A DNA stretch of 64,000 nucleotides from Cytobacillus solani (GCF_001420595.1 NZ_LJIX01000006.1:3829058-3893057), one strand, 5' to 3'. Counted from the stretch's first letter, positions 34,138 to 42,998 are shown. The notes: generated from the letters alone by a model not told the origin. Numbers and translations: made by a program.

Positions 34138-35511
34138 TTATGCTATCCTTGTTTCATTTACCTTTTTATCTTCATCCTTAAACCAATTTCTCTCAAGTAG
34201 AAGCCATAATACAATTCCAACACCAAGCCCCCACGCAGCACCTTGTGTTGCTAGTACCGCTCCTACAATTACTGCAATTCCTTTCTCTAGGGTGCCTTTC
34301 TCTTTTAATACGTCCATTGCTAGGTAGCCGCATAAATACCCTTGTATGAGCATTGTCAGTGCCATTCCAATATTGATTCCAGGCTGAAAGATCGAAACAA
34401 CTGGTCCAAGCATTAACGCAATACTCATTCCCCAAAAAATCCCTGTAGCTCCTCCCCAATAGCTGTCCACCTGACTTCGGCCATTACTCATAAACCTATT
34501 TACAACAAGCACCTGTCCAGCAGTCCATTGCGGACCGGATAAAGGTAAATAAGGCATAAATATCCCTTCAATAAAATTACGAATTGAAACAATAATACTA
34601 TTTCTGCTAGCACTAAATACAATTCTTTCATCCTTCCGAACTTCATTTGCGTTATTTAGAAGGGAACTGACAACTAATATATCACCAAAAGCAATAATAT
34701 AGGCTGCAATCGCTAACGGTAGCGCTTTCAAAAAATATTCAAAAGGTGGAAAACCTACTCCGAAAATACTATAATTAGCAATGATTTCTCCTATTGGGAG
34801 TGGTACTAAGTTCCAAGAAATATTTGGGGCAGCTACTTCGCCGATCACCAAACCAAAAATATATGATACTGCAAAAGGGATTGCTATTCCAAATTGAGCT
34901 ATATACCGAAAAAATGAATATTTTTCCCTAAGTGGTGCAGCTGTTCTAGAAAACATCATAAAAAATCCAAACGCTGCACCCAACAGGATGGTAACTGGCA
35001 TTGTCCAAACACGGCCATTTGCTGAAAACTCTCCATAAATGGCAGCAAACCCAGCTCCTAGCAAAATACCAGCTTTTAGTGAAGTAGGCAGCCGTTTAAC
35101 TAAGATGTCTGCCCCTTTAAATAGTCCCATTATTAAAAAAATAAGAGCCACTGTTAATTGAAGTGCTATTAATGCAAGAATTCTTGCATCCCCTTCTGGA
35201 AAACCAACCAGAAACCCAACGTACAGCGGTATTCCCGCTGTAATCCACCCTGCAATTGAGGGATCACCGAAATGAGTATGGAGAAGATAAAGAAAGTTAT
35301 TAATAACGACGAAGGCAATCGCCAATTCAAACGGAATACCTAGCACATCCATCATTACAGCTGTTATGCCCATTGGAACTACACATAATATTGCACCTTG
35401 AATCCAATCAGGATATTCAAGTTTATAATGAATAAATGGCAACCTTAACTTTAATGGTCCTAGCATTGAAGGTTGCTCACTGCCATCTTTCCTCTTTTTA
35501 TATAGACCCAT
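34138..35511 (-). CDS. Multi-pass permease of unrecognised specificity
   Basis: 457 residues with about 12-13 hydrophobic helices from residue 38 onward. Notable segments are AFVVINNFLYLLHTHFGDPSIAGWITAGIPLYVGF near the start, a conserved-looking AFGDILVVSSLLNNANE in the middle and YWGGATGIFWGMSIAL. The fold pattern recalls NCS2/SLC23-SLC26-type carriers, but the usual NCS2 signature is absent, so I give no family. Position within an acyl-CoA catabolic operon suggests uptake of the pathway's substrate. GGGGTGG ribosome binding site. Followed by a terminator. Confidence 0.75.
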   Translation of the reverse strand: MGLYKKRKDGSEQPSMLGPLKLRLPFIHYKLEYPDWIQGAILCVVPMGITAVMMDVLGIPFELAIAFVVINNFLYLLHTHFGDPSIAGWITAGIPLYVGFLVGFPEGDARILALIALQLTVALIFLIMGLFKGADILVKRLPTSLKAGILLGAGFAAIYGEFSANGRVWTMPVTILLGAAFGFFMMFSRTAAPLREKYSFFRYIAQFGIAIPFAVSYIFGLVIGEVAAPNISWNLVPLPIGEIIANYSIFGVGFPPFEYFLKALPLAIAAYIIAFGDILVVSSLLNNANEVRKDERIVFSASRNSIIVSIRNFIEGIFMPYLPLSGPQWTAGQVLVVNRFMSNGRSQVDSYWGGATGIFWGMSIALMLGPVVSIFQPGINIGMALTMLIQGYLCGYLAMDVLKEKGTLEKGIAVIVGAVLATQGAAWGLGVGIVLWLLLERNWFKDEDKKVNETRIA

Positions 35512-35599
35512 CTTCCCACCCCTTCATATTGCAATTCGTTTTTAAGTTAAAACTCCTCTTTTCTCATGTTGATTTCTATGTTTAAAGCATTATTTGCAT

Positions 35600-36298
35600 T
35601 TATACTGTTTGTTTCTCAACTATTTGTACAAACTCATTTAGTGCATTATGAAATTCCTCTTGCTTTTCCAGCATTACATAATGACCTGAACCCTCAATCT
35701 CTAAAATGTGCATATCAGGTTTAATATTCCTTAGTAAATCTCCTGCCCCCCTAGGCAATAGCTTATCTTGACTGCCTAAGATAGCACATATTGGAATTTT
35801 TAGAGATGATAATACTGCCCTTCCCTCCAAATACTCAGTACATGCTTGAAAATCAGCATGAGTGATTTCTATTGGCACTAAGTCCAACTCTTGTCTTTCC
35901 TCTTCTAGAAGTGATTCACTCACCTCTTTACTATACGATGCATGAAATAGAGATTCTGGGAATTCACCATCGGCCAGTTTATCAAGTATTTTTGGGTGTA
36001 CTGGTAGTTCATAGAAGCTTGCTACAAGAACTAATCCTTTCACTTTTTTGTTTCGCGCAGCTAATTCAATGGCAATTAAGCCCCCCATTGAGTGCCCGAC
36101 CACGATCGTATCTTCTTGAATAGATTGATCAATATAAGCAGCATAATCTTGAATAGAGGAAATAATATTAAACTCGTTATCTCCATGTGCAGGCAGATCT
36201 ATTACTTCATATACCGAAGATGAAAAATTCTTAAGTGATCTCCATTTGCTCCTTGTTCCCCCTGCACCATGAATAAATAGTAGTTTTAAATTCCCCAT
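35600..36298 (-). CDS. Alpha/beta hydrolase
   Basis: 232-residue alpha/beta-hydrolase with oxyanion segment LLFIHGAGGTRSKW, nucleophile elbow VVGHSMGGL, acid LGSQDKLLP and catalytic His in GSGHYVMLE, a complete triad. Likely substrates are an ester, thioester or C-C bond of the pathway intermediate. The ATG shares its first base with the stop codon of the acyl-CoA dehydrogenase gene (TAATG) and its GGAGG site lies inside that gene, so the two are coupled. Confidence 0.85.
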   Translation of the reverse strand: MGNLKLLFIHGAGGTRSKWRSLKNFSSSVYEVIDLPAHGDNEFNIISSIQDYAAYIDQSIQEDTIVVGHSMGGLIAIELAARNKKVKGLVLVASFYELPVHPKILDKLADGEFPESLFHASYSKEVSESLLEEERQELDLVPIEITHADFQACTEYLEGRAVLSSLKIPICAILGSQDKLLPRGAGDLLRNIKPDMHILEIEGSGHYVMLEKQEEFHNALNEFVQIVEKQTV

Positions 36299-37467
36299 TA
36301 TTTACCTCCTAAAATTGTTCTTGCAATAATAACTCTCTGAATTTGATTTGTTCCCTCATAAATCTGTGTGATTTTTGCATCTCTCATCATTCTCTCAACA
36401 TGGTACTCTTGAATAAATCCATATCCACCTAGAAGCTGAACAGCATCTGTCGTCACCTTCATTGCAACGTCTGCAGCAAACATTTTTGCCATTGAGGATG
36501 CTTGTGTCAATTCCGGGTTTTTCCCAGTAGCTGTAAGTTCGTTCACTTTCGAAGCAGCTTTATACACAAGACCACGTGCAGCTTCTATCTGTGTTGCCAT
36601 ATCTGCAAGCATGAATTGAACCGCTTGAAATGAAGAAATATTTTTCCCAAACTGTTCCCTTTCTTGTACATATTCTAATGCAGCATCGTATGCTCCTTGG
36701 GCAATTCCCAGAGCTTGTGCAGCAACAGTAGGTCTAGACTTATCAAAGGTTTTCATGGCGATCATCCAGCCATCTCCCTCATCACCAATCCTATTTTCTA
36801 TAGGAATTCTACAATTATCAAAATATAGTTGGGCTGTTGGTGATCCTTTGATTCCCATCTTTTTCTCCAGCTTTCCTACAACAAAGCCAGGGGTATCCTT
36901 CTCTACTACAAATGCTGTAATTCCTTTAGCCGTCTGTGCAAAAACAGAATATACATCTGCTACGCCACCATTGCTAATAAACATCTTTTGCCCATTTAAA
37001 ATATAGGAGTCCCCATCTCGCTCAGCACGAGTTTTTAAACTCTTTACATCAGATCCTGCATCTGGTTCTGTCAAAGCGTAAGCCGCAATCTTTTGTCCAG
37101 TCGCTAAATCTGGAAGGAATCTTTTTTTCAAAGCATCATTTCCACCGATAATAATTGGCAATGAGCCTAATTCTTGTACAACAGCCACCTGTGAAGAAGA
37201 GGCACAAACGCGGGAAATTTCCTCGACAATCAAGCAAAAACTAAGTAAATCAAGCCCCAATCCACCATATTCTTCAGGCATATTTGCACCAATATATCCA
37301 TATTCCGAAAGAAGGTGCAAAATATCCATTGGATATTCAGCATTCTCATCAATCTCAATTGCTCTTGGTTTAATCCGTTCCTGTGCTAAACGGTGAATTT
37401 CCTGTTTAATTTGAAGATGGTCTTCAGATAAATCAAAATTATTAAATACGATTTTTTCGGCGTTCAT
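36298..37467 (-). CDS. Acyl-CoA dehydrogenase
   Basis: FAD enzyme that introduces the alpha-beta double bond into an acyl-CoA. 389 residues. Signatures: YALTEPDAGSDVKSLKTRAE, QKMFISNGGVADVY, and the C-terminal YEGTNQIQRVIIAR, whose Glu is the catalytic base in short- and medium-chain and isobutyryl/glutaryl-type enzymes. The chain-length class cannot be fixed from sequence alone. Starts 4 bases inside the end of the ligase gene (ATGA overlap), showing tight coupling. Confidence 0.93.
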   Translation of the reverse strand: MNAEKIVFNNFDLSEDHLQIKQEIHRLAQERIKPRAIEIDENAEYPMDILHLLSEYGYIGANMPEEYGGLGLDLLSFCLIVEEISRVCASSSQVAVVQELGSLPIIIGGNDALKKRFLPDLATGQKIAAYALTEPDAGSDVKSLKTRAERDGDSYILNGQKMFISNGGVADVYSVFAQTAKGITAFVVEKDTPGFVVGKLEKKMGIKGSPTAQLYFDNCRIPIENRIGDEGDGWMIAMKTFDKSRPTVAAQALGIAQGAYDAALEYVQEREQFGKNISSFQAVQFMLADMATQIEAARGLVYKAASKVNELTATGKNPELTQASSMAKMFAADVAMKVTTDAVQLLGGYGFIQEYHVERMMRDAKITQIYEGTNQIQRVIIARTILGGK

Positions 37468-39044
37468 TGAACTCCCTCCTCGCTATATTCCGAAAGCTGT
37501 TTTGTAAGGACAAACTTTTGCATTTTTCCGCTTGTAGTTTTCGGGAGACTTTCCACAAAGTAATATTCTCGTGGCCTCTTATATTTTGCTATTTTTTTTC
37601 CTTCAACTAAAAACCTATCAATTGTTTGTTTCGTTATATTACTTCCTGGTTTTTTGACTACGAACGCAACAACTGTTTCACCCCAGATTGGATCGCTTTT
37701 CCCAATTACCGCTACTTCTAATACCTCTGGATGCTCAAGTATTTGATCCTCCACTTCTCGCGGATATACATTCTCAGCTCCAGTGTTGATCATATAATCC
37801 ATGCGGTCTTTAATCCATATATAGCCATCAGAATCTACATAGCCCATATCCCCTGTATGATACCAGCCGTAAGCAAGTGCCTTTTCAGTTGATTCTGGAC
37901 GGCAATAGTATTCTTTCATCATACATGGACCTTTGACTAAGATTTCACCAATCTCTCCAACCAAACATTCATTTTCTGGATTTGTAGGTCTGCCATTCTC
38001 CTCAATACGGCCAATCTTTATTTGATGGGTAAGTATTGCTTTTCCAGCTGACCCTGCTTTGTTCAATTGTTCGTCTGGATACAAAACGCTCATCACAGGT
38101 CCCATTTCTGTTGTACCAAACATCTGCACCAGATCTGCATTTGTTTTCTCTTGAAATCTCCTGATTAATACTGGAGCCATTGATGCTCCCCCGTAACCCA
38201 ATAATCTGAGAGAGGATAAATCAAATGCATCAAAATTCGCAACATTTAGCAGCATATTCACCATCGTTGGTGCCGCAAAGATATGTGTTACTTTTTCTTC
38301 ATCAATTGTCCTTAGCACCTTTTCTGCTTCAAAATGATGCATGATAATAGTAGTTGCCCCCACCATTACTCTTGGAAGAAATGATGTATGTAGCTCCGCT
38401 GTATGATTTAAGGGTGCGACTGAAAATCCAATATCATTTTTATTCAATTTCATACATTCAATCATTAAAAAATTATGATGAACCATGTCTCGATGTTTAT
38501 GGATTACCCCTTTAGGGCGGCCGGTTGTTCCACTCGTGTACATCATGATATAAGTATCATTTTCAGTTACATGAACATCTGGCGCTGTCTCATTACATTT
38601 TTCTAACATCTTGTAAAAATCAATTGAACCGATCGGAACATCCTTATCCGTATATATAAACTGTTCAACTTTGATTCCTAATTGAATTGTCTCTTTCACA
38701 GTTTCTGCCACTTCTTTTTCAAACAAAAGCACCTTAGAACCGGCGTTGTTTAAAATAAAATAAAGTTCATTTGCTGTTAAACGATAATTAATTGGATTAA
38801 AAACAGCTCCAAGTTTTGCCGAAGCAAATAATGCAATAATAAATTCACTATTGTTATAGAGAAAAGTAGAAACAACATCTCCCTTCTGTACACCCAGTTC
38901 TGCTAATGAGTTGGCAAATTGATTAATTTTTTTATTTAATTCTTTAAAAGTAAAGTGCTGATTTTTCTCTTTATAAATAAGAGCTGATTTATCAGGATAA
39001 TTATGTGCCGACCATTCTATTATTTCTCCGACCGTTGTTGTCAT
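37464..39044 (-). CDS. AMP-forming acyl-CoA ligase
   Basis: ANL-superfamily enzyme activating a carboxylic acid with ATP and CoA. 526 residues from ATG at 39044 (GGAGG upstream; the frame reads on to 39065). Motifs: MMYTSGTTGRPKGVIHKH, QMFGTTEMGPV, WYHTGDMGY, KDRMDYMINTGAENVYP and the C-terminal PKTTSGKMQK with the catalytic Lys. Family members act on medium-chain, branched, aromatic or methylthio-acids, so the substrate is open. Entry enzyme of the operon's pathway. Confidence 0.92.
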   Translation of the reverse strand: MTTTVGEIIEWSAHNYPDKSALIYKEKNQHFTFKELNKKINQFANSLAELGVQKGDVVSTFLYNNSEFIIALFASAKLGAVFNPINYRLTANELYFILNNAGSKVLLFEKEVAETVKETIQLGIKVEQFIYTDKDVPIGSIDFYKMLEKCNETAPDVHVTENDTYIMMYTSGTTGRPKGVIHKHRDMVHHNFLMIECMKLNKNDIGFSVAPLNHTAELHTSFLPRVMVGATTIIMHHFEAEKVLRTIDEEKVTHIFAAPTMVNMLLNVANFDAFDLSSLRLLGYGGASMAPVLIRRFQEKTNADLVQMFGTTEMGPVMSVLYPDEQLNKAGSAGKAILTHQIKIGRIEENGRPTNPENECLVGEIGEILVKGPCMMKEYYCRPESTEKALAYGWYHTGDMGYVDSDGYIWIKDRMDYMINTGAENVYPREVEDQILEHPEVLEVAVIGKSDPIWGETVVAFVVKKPGSNITKQTIDRFLVEGKKIAKYKRPREYYFVESLPKTTSGKMQKFVLTKQLSEYSEEGVQ

Positions 39045-39103
39045 CTCTATTCCTCCTTTGTTCAATACTCAACTTTTAATCTACCTCTACCATTATCAAA
39101 CTC

Positions 39104-39946
39104 TTAATATTCATAAAATCCTTTTCCCGTTTTTCTACCTAAATGCCCCGCTCGAACTAATTTTCTAAGTAGCGGCGCTGCTCGATATTTTGAATCCTGT
39201 GTTTCTTCATATAATGAATCCTGAACAAATAATAAAGTATCTAACCCAATTAAATCGGCTAGGGCAAGCGGCCCGATTGGATGGTTCGCACCTAGCCTCA
39301 TCCCTTTATCAATATCATCAGCACTAGCTACACCTTCCTGTAACACAAAAATTGCCTCATTAATCATAGGGACCAAAATACGATTAACTGCGAACAATGG
39401 TGATTCCTTGACAGCAACAGCCTCCTTCCCAAGGGATTCCACCAGCTCTTTTGACCTTTGATAGGTTTCTTCAGTTGTATCATATCCTTTTATGAGTTCT
39501 ACCAATTTCATTACTGGTACTGGATTAAAAAAGTGGAATCCCATTACTCTACCAGGATCTTTCATTACACTTGCAATTTCTGTAATACTCAATCCAGATG
39601 TATTACTTACAATAATTGCTTTCTCATTAACTATTTGATCAATTCTCCTGAAGATTTCCTTTTTTAGCTCCATGTCTTCACTTACTGCTTCAATGATGAA
39701 ATCAGCTTCTGCAATGCTTTCCCACTCAGTAGAAGTACTTAATAATTGTTCGTATCCATCTATTGTTTCTTTATTGGCTCTTCCTTTTTCAATAGCTCTG
39801 TTCCAATTTTTACCTATTTGTTTTAAGCCTCGATCAAAATATGCCTTTTCCTGTTCTATTGCAATTACTTCGTACCCAGCCTCAACACATACTTGAGAAA
39901 TACCCGATCCCATTGTTCCAAAGCCAATTACACCTATTGTTTTCAT
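39104..39946 (-). CDS. 3-hydroxyacyl-CoA (3-hydroxybutyryl-CoA-type) dehydrogenase
   Basis: 280-residue NAD-dependent dehydrogenase, the length of stand-alone 3-hydroxybutyryl-CoA dehydrogenases. Rossmann start [16 protein letters not shown]; conserved [13 protein letters not shown] and [15 protein letters not shown] with the catalytic His; C-terminal helical domain [17 protein letters not shown] and [11 protein letters not shown]. Oxidises the hydratase product to a 3-oxoacyl-CoA. No thiolase is encoded in the island, so the cleavage step must be elsewhere or different. 13 bases after the hydratase gene. Confidence 0.93.
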   Translation of the reverse strand: MKTIGVIGFGTMGSGISQVCVEAGYEVIAIEQEKAYFDRGLKQIGKNWNRAIEKGRANKETIDGYEQLLSTSTEWESIAEADFIIEAVSEDMELKKEIFRRIDQIVNEKAIIVSNTSGLSITEIASVMKDPGRVMGFHFFNPVPVMKLVELIKGYDTTEETYQRSKELVESLGKEAVAVKESPLFAVNRILVPMINEAIFVLQEGVASADDIDKGMRLGANHPIGPLALADLIGLDTLLFVQDSLYEETQDSKYRAAPLLRKLVRAGHLGRKTGKGFYEY

Positions 39947-39959
39947 ATGATTCTCCTCC

Positions 39960-40724
39960 TTAATTTCCTGTAAATGATGGCTCTCTTTTTTTCAAAAATG
40001 CAACTACGCCTTCTTCCTTATCATCTGTTAAACATATATCTCCAAATAATTTCGCTTCTAGTTGTTGACCTTCATTTAAAGACACTTCCGCTCCCATATT
40101 GATTGCTTCCTTCGCCTTTTGTACAGCGATAGGTCCTCTTGAAGCGATAATATTTGCTAGCTCAATCGCTTTAGATAATACATTGTCCTCTGTTACCTCC
40201 TCAATGAGGCCGTAATTATAAGCTGTTTCAGCAGAAATGAACTCACCAGAAAAAATTAACCTCTTCGCCATTCCTTGTCCAATCAGCCGTGGCAGTCTTT
40301 GTGTACCTCCATACCCAGGAATAATTCCAAGCTTTACTTCTGGGAGACCAAATTGTGAGTGATTAGAAGCAATACGAATATCACAAGCAAGCGCAAGCTC
40401 TAGACCTCCACCTAATGTGAATCCATCAATGGCAGCAATCACAGGTTGTGTAAGATTAGCTATTCGATTAAATACTGCCTGCCCCCTCAAACAAAGTGCT
40501 TCCCCTGCTTCTGATGTTAATCCAGGAAATTCTTTAATATCCGCACCAGCTACAAATGCTTTTGTGCCAGCACCTTCGATAATAACAACTCTCACACAAT
40601 CTCCAATTTGCAGAACAACTTCTTCTAAATCATTAAAAACATCACGATCTAAGGAATTCACAGGGGGGGAATCGATAGTAATAATCCCAATATTATCTTT
40701 CTTTTCATACCTGACTTTTCCCAT
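39960..40724 (-). CDS. Enoyl-CoA hydratase
   Basis: Crotonase-fold hydratase of 254 residues. The oxyanion region [11 protein letters not shown] and [14 protein letters not shown] are present. Both catalytic Glu residues are in place: LELA, and the PEV of [20 protein letters not shown]. Hydrates a 2-enoyl-CoA. The start ATG at 40724 is 8 bases from AGGAG; the GTG/ATG codons further upstream overlap that site. First gene of the operon, 42 bases from a sigma-54 promoter and 200 bases from a SAM riboswitch. Confidence 0.92.
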   Translation of the reverse strand: MGKVRYEKKDNIGIITIDSPPVNSLDRDVFNDLEEVVLQIGDCVRVVIIEGAGTKAFVAGADIKEFPGLTSEAGEALCLRGQAVFNRIANLTQPVIAAIDGFTLGGGLELALACDIRIASNHSQFGLPEVKLGIIPGYGGTQRLPRLIGQGMAKRLIFSGEFISAETAYNYGLIEEVTEDNVLSKAIELANIIASRGPIAVQKAKEAINMGAEVSLNEGQQLEAKLFGDICLTDDKEEGVVAFLKKREPSFTGN

Positions 40725-40765
40725 ATTCATCACTCCTAATTTTTCTTGACCTTCAAATTTAAACT

Positions 40766-40781
40766 TGCAATTATCGTGCCA
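40766..40781 (-). promoter_or_regulatory. Sigma-54 (SigL) promoter of the acyl-CoA operon
   Basis: On the minus strand TTGGCACG-ATAA-TTGCA matches the -24/-12 consensus (YTGGCACG-N4-TTGCW) at every conserved position. The -12 element is 42 bases from the start codon of the enoyl-CoA hydratase gene. Such promoters need an enhancer-binding ATPase; one is encoded at 42999-44372. Confidence 0.88.
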
Positions 40782-40863
40782 AAAACTAAACGTTTATTTA
40801 TCTAAAATAAAGTGAAATTAAATCATCTATCCCCATTATCAATATTTAAATGTTTGCAATAAC

Positions 40864-40901
40864 TGTTTCCAAATGACACAACTTTGTTTCTATTTGACAC
40901 A
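40864..40901 (-). promoter_or_regulatory. Two upstream activator sites of the sigma-54 promoter
   Basis: Minus-strand TGTGTC-N5-GAAACA occurs twice (40885-40901 and 40864-40880), 21 bases apart centre to centre (two helical turns) and about 85-120 bases upstream of the -24 element. Each half is nearly palindromic (TGTnTC-N5-GAnACA). Spacing and placement are those of binding sites for the enhancer-binding protein. Confidence 0.75.
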
Positions 40902-40923
40902 CTTGTTATTCAGAAGAAACAAT

Positions 40924-41072
40924 AAAAAAACCCCCTTCATTGCAAAGAAGAGGGAAAAACTACTAGTAACACCTCTTCTTATCTCTCAAGCGATGCTTGC
41001 TGGATTTGGCACGGTACAATAAGTCCGTTGCCGAGGTGTCATTGGGCCAGTCCCTCAACCTCTCTTGATAAG
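40924..41072 (-). promoter_or_regulatory. SAM-I (S-box) riboswitch with terminator
   Basis: On the minus strand the aptamer runs from 41072 to 40978: P1 CTTATC/GATAAG, AAGAGAGGTTGAGGGACTGG, CCCAATGA, CTCGGCAAC, GTGCCAAATCCAGC and GAGAGATAAG, all conserved S-box blocks. After it, CCCTCTTC-N8-GAAGGGGG-TTTTTTT (40954-40924) is an intrinsic terminator. AAGAAGAGG, overlapping the 3' strand of P1, can pair with CCTCTTCTT of the terminator as the antiterminator. SAM binding should therefore stop transcription. It points to the enoyl-CoA hydratase operon, with about 200 bases between. The block CACCTCGGCAAC differs slightly from the usual ACCCGGCAAC. Confidence 0.94.
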
Positions 41073-41111
41073 AAAATATTTAAAATATTCAATTTATTAA
41101 ACTTGTCCCTT

Positions 41112-41140
41112 ACTTTATAATGAGTAAAAGAGAATGTCAA
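41112..41140 (-). promoter_or_regulatory. Promoter of the SAM riboswitch transcript, overlapping a divergent promoter
   Basis: Minus strand: TTGACA (41135-41140) with TATAAA at 15 bases or TAAAGT at 17 bases spacing, about 35 bases before the aptamer. On the plus strand TATAAT (41116-41121) with TTTATT (41093-41098) at 17 bases spacing could serve the P-loop gene. The two -10 regions overlap, so the promoters may compete. Confidence 0.6.
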
Positions 41141-41200
41141 CTACTTTCAATTTATTTAAACTATTCACCGTAAACAAATATAAATCAGGGAGTGAACATT

Positions 41201-42022
41201 ATGGAAGTTTATGCATTAAGTGGGTCAAGTGGGACAGGGAAAAGTACCAGTGCCTTATCTTTTGCGTACAAAAAAAGAATCCCAGCAATCATTGATGATG
41301 GCCTCTTAATATTGAATGGGCAAAAGATTGCTGGTTCATCTGCGAAATTCGAAAAGAATTATATTTCAGCAGTAAAAAGAGCTACTTTTTTTGATGATCA
41401 GCATAAGAAAGAGGTTCAACAAGCCATTCATAGTCATTTTATCGGCAAAATCCTAATCATTGGAACTTCAGATAAGATGGCAAATTTAATAGCCAAACGC
41501 TTGGAGTTAAGTGAAATTAAACATTATTATTATGTTGAAAACATACGTTCATCTAGTGAAATAAAAATAGCACAATATGTAAGAAAGACAGAGGGAAAGC
41601 ATGTGATACCTATACCATATAAGCAAGTTGATCAAAATTTCTTTAAGAAATTAATTTATAAAGGAATGGAGGTTTTTTCAACTAAGGAAGAAAGAATTGG
41701 AGAAACAACAATCGTTTATCCTGATTTTCATCATGGAACTATTAAAATCCATAAAAAGGTTTTTAAGCAACTTGTTGAATATATTTGTGTTAACTTTAAA
41801 GAATTTGTGAATTACGAATCCGTTTCAATCCATTTACAAGGACTCCCAACACTAAATTTAAACGTATCCATTAGTTTTCCTATTCATAATAATATTCTTG
41901 AGAAATTAACAGCTCTGCAAATGGAAATTTATCAACATTTTCTTGACCATATGAATATTGAACTATACGCAATCAATATTTCAGTTATCAAAATAGAGAA
42001 AGGAAGCCCTCTAAGAAGATGA
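41201..42022 (+). CDS. P-loop ATPase with C-terminal Asp23-like domain, function unknown
   Basis: 273 residues from the ATG at 41201 (GGGAGTG upstream). The N-terminus has a clear Walker A, SGSSGTGKSTSAL (about 7-15), and IIDDGLLI resembling a Walker B or substrate loop. The middle (about 80-170) has alternating beta/alpha segments. The last 105 residues (from TTIVYPDFHHGTIKIHKKV) resemble an Asp23/Gls24 envelope-stress domain (strand-helix pattern ending IELYAINISVIKI). No known function. Divergent from the SAM riboswitch and at the centre of the catabolic island. Ends in AAGGAAGC/GCTTCCTT (41999-42034), a hairpin over the stop codon. Confidence 0.75.
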   Translation: MEVYALSGSSGTGKSTSALSFAYKKRIPAIIDDGLLILNGQKIAGSSAKFEKNYISAVKRATFFDDQHKKEVQQAIHSHFIGKILIIGTSDKMANLIAKRLELSEIKHYYYVENIRSSSEIKIAQYVRKTEGKHVIPIPYKQVDQNFFKKLIYKGMEVFSTKEERIGETTIVYPDFHHGTIKIHKKVFKQLVEYICVNFKEFVNYESVSIHLQGLPTLNLNVSISFPIHNNILEKLTALQMEIYQHFLDHMNIELYAINISVIKIEKGSPLRR

Positions 42023-42087
42023 GCTTCCTTAAAAAAACAGGTGTAGCATTCGACATAAAACTGAGCAGGGGAAGATTGTAAAATCCT

Positions 42088-42891
42088 TTAATTTGAAATT
42101 GAGCGTCGAGAAAAACGTGGGATTCGTTTTTCAACAAACGCAGCTACTCCTTCCGGAAAATCATAATTATCTACAAAAGGCGTCGTCCCCTTCCATAATT
42201 CTGGTACACTATTCACACATTGACTTACAGATTGCTTGACAGCTAGTAATGAAGAAGGTGCTTGAGAGGCTACCAGCTTACCCATTCTAATTGAATAACG
42301 ATCTAAAATGTCATCATTCACCAAGTAATTTAGCATTCCTAAACGATATGCTTCTTCCGCTTTTAATACTCGTCCTGTATACACCAAATCCTTCGTTAGA
42401 CTTGGGCCAATTAAATTAACTAGGCGTTGTGCAAATTTATTGTTTAATGTAATTCCCAATTTTCCTACAGGAATACCTAATCGGGATCTACCGGAACCAA
42501 TCCGTAAATCACATGCTAAGGCCAACTCAAGACCAGCTCCCATCGCTGGCCCATTAATAACGCCTATTGTCGGAATTGGTAAATTCTCAAATGTTGAAAT
42601 AGCCTCTTCCATTAGGATAAAAGAGTTTTCAGCTTCTTCTAGTGACATTTGATGAAACTCTTTAATATCTGAACCAGCTGTAAATTGTTCCCCTGCTCCC
42701 CTTAAAATCACAACCTTATTTTTGGGATTTTGCAAAATCTTTTGTCCTATTTCAGTTAAATATTTCCACATCTTTGCGGTTAATGCATTTCTTTTTTGGG
42801 GCCTGTGTATAGTGATAATAGCTAATCCAGCTGTTTCTTGATAGATAATTTTGGCTTGTTCAGCTTTCATTCTTTGAATATCAACTTTCAT
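42088..42891 (-). CDS. Crotonase-family protein lacking one hydratase Glu
   Basis: 267-residue enoyl-CoA hydratase/isomerase-fold protein. The oxyanion motif FTAGSDIKEF and [11 protein letters not shown] are present, but where hydratases have PEV (FGLPEVKLG in the paralogue at 39960) this protein has LGIPVGKLG, and the following GYGGTQRL is replaced by NNKFAQRL. The second catalytic Glu is therefore missing, so simple hydration is doubtful; isomerase, thioesterase or decarboxylase activity is possible. ATG at 42891 with GGAGG 8 bases upstream. Third gene of the hydrolase-activator-crotonase operon. Confidence 0.85.
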   Translation of the reverse strand: MKVDIQRMKAEQAKIIYQETAGLAIITIHRPQKRNALTAKMWKYLTEIGQKILQNPKNKVVILRGAGEQFTAGSDIKEFHQMSLEEAENSFILMEEAISTFENLPIPTIGVINGPAMGAGLELALACDLRIGSGRSRLGIPVGKLGITLNNKFAQRLVNLIGPSLTKDLVYTGRVLKAEEAYRLGMLNYLVNDDILDRYSIRMGKLVASQAPSSLLAVKQSVSQCVNSVPELWKGTTPFVDNYDFPEGVAAFVEKRIPRFSRRSISN

Positions 42892-42998
42892 TTGTTTTTC
42901 CTCCTTGTCAAAATTATTATAATTTAATGCAAATTTCATGCCACAATTAATTGTACTAATAATAAAATGTAACAAGGGAAGGAAACTATTTAATTTCC

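Noticed and set aside
41001-41020. TTGGCACG on the plus strand inside the riboswitch as a second sigma-54 promoter
   Set aside because: No TTGC follows at the required four-base spacing; the sequence is explained by a conserved aptamer block on the other strand.
40924-41072. SAM riboswitch as the leader of the P-loop/Asp23-like gene
   Set aside because: The aptamer, antiterminator and T-run are all on the minus strand and read away from that plus-strand gene.
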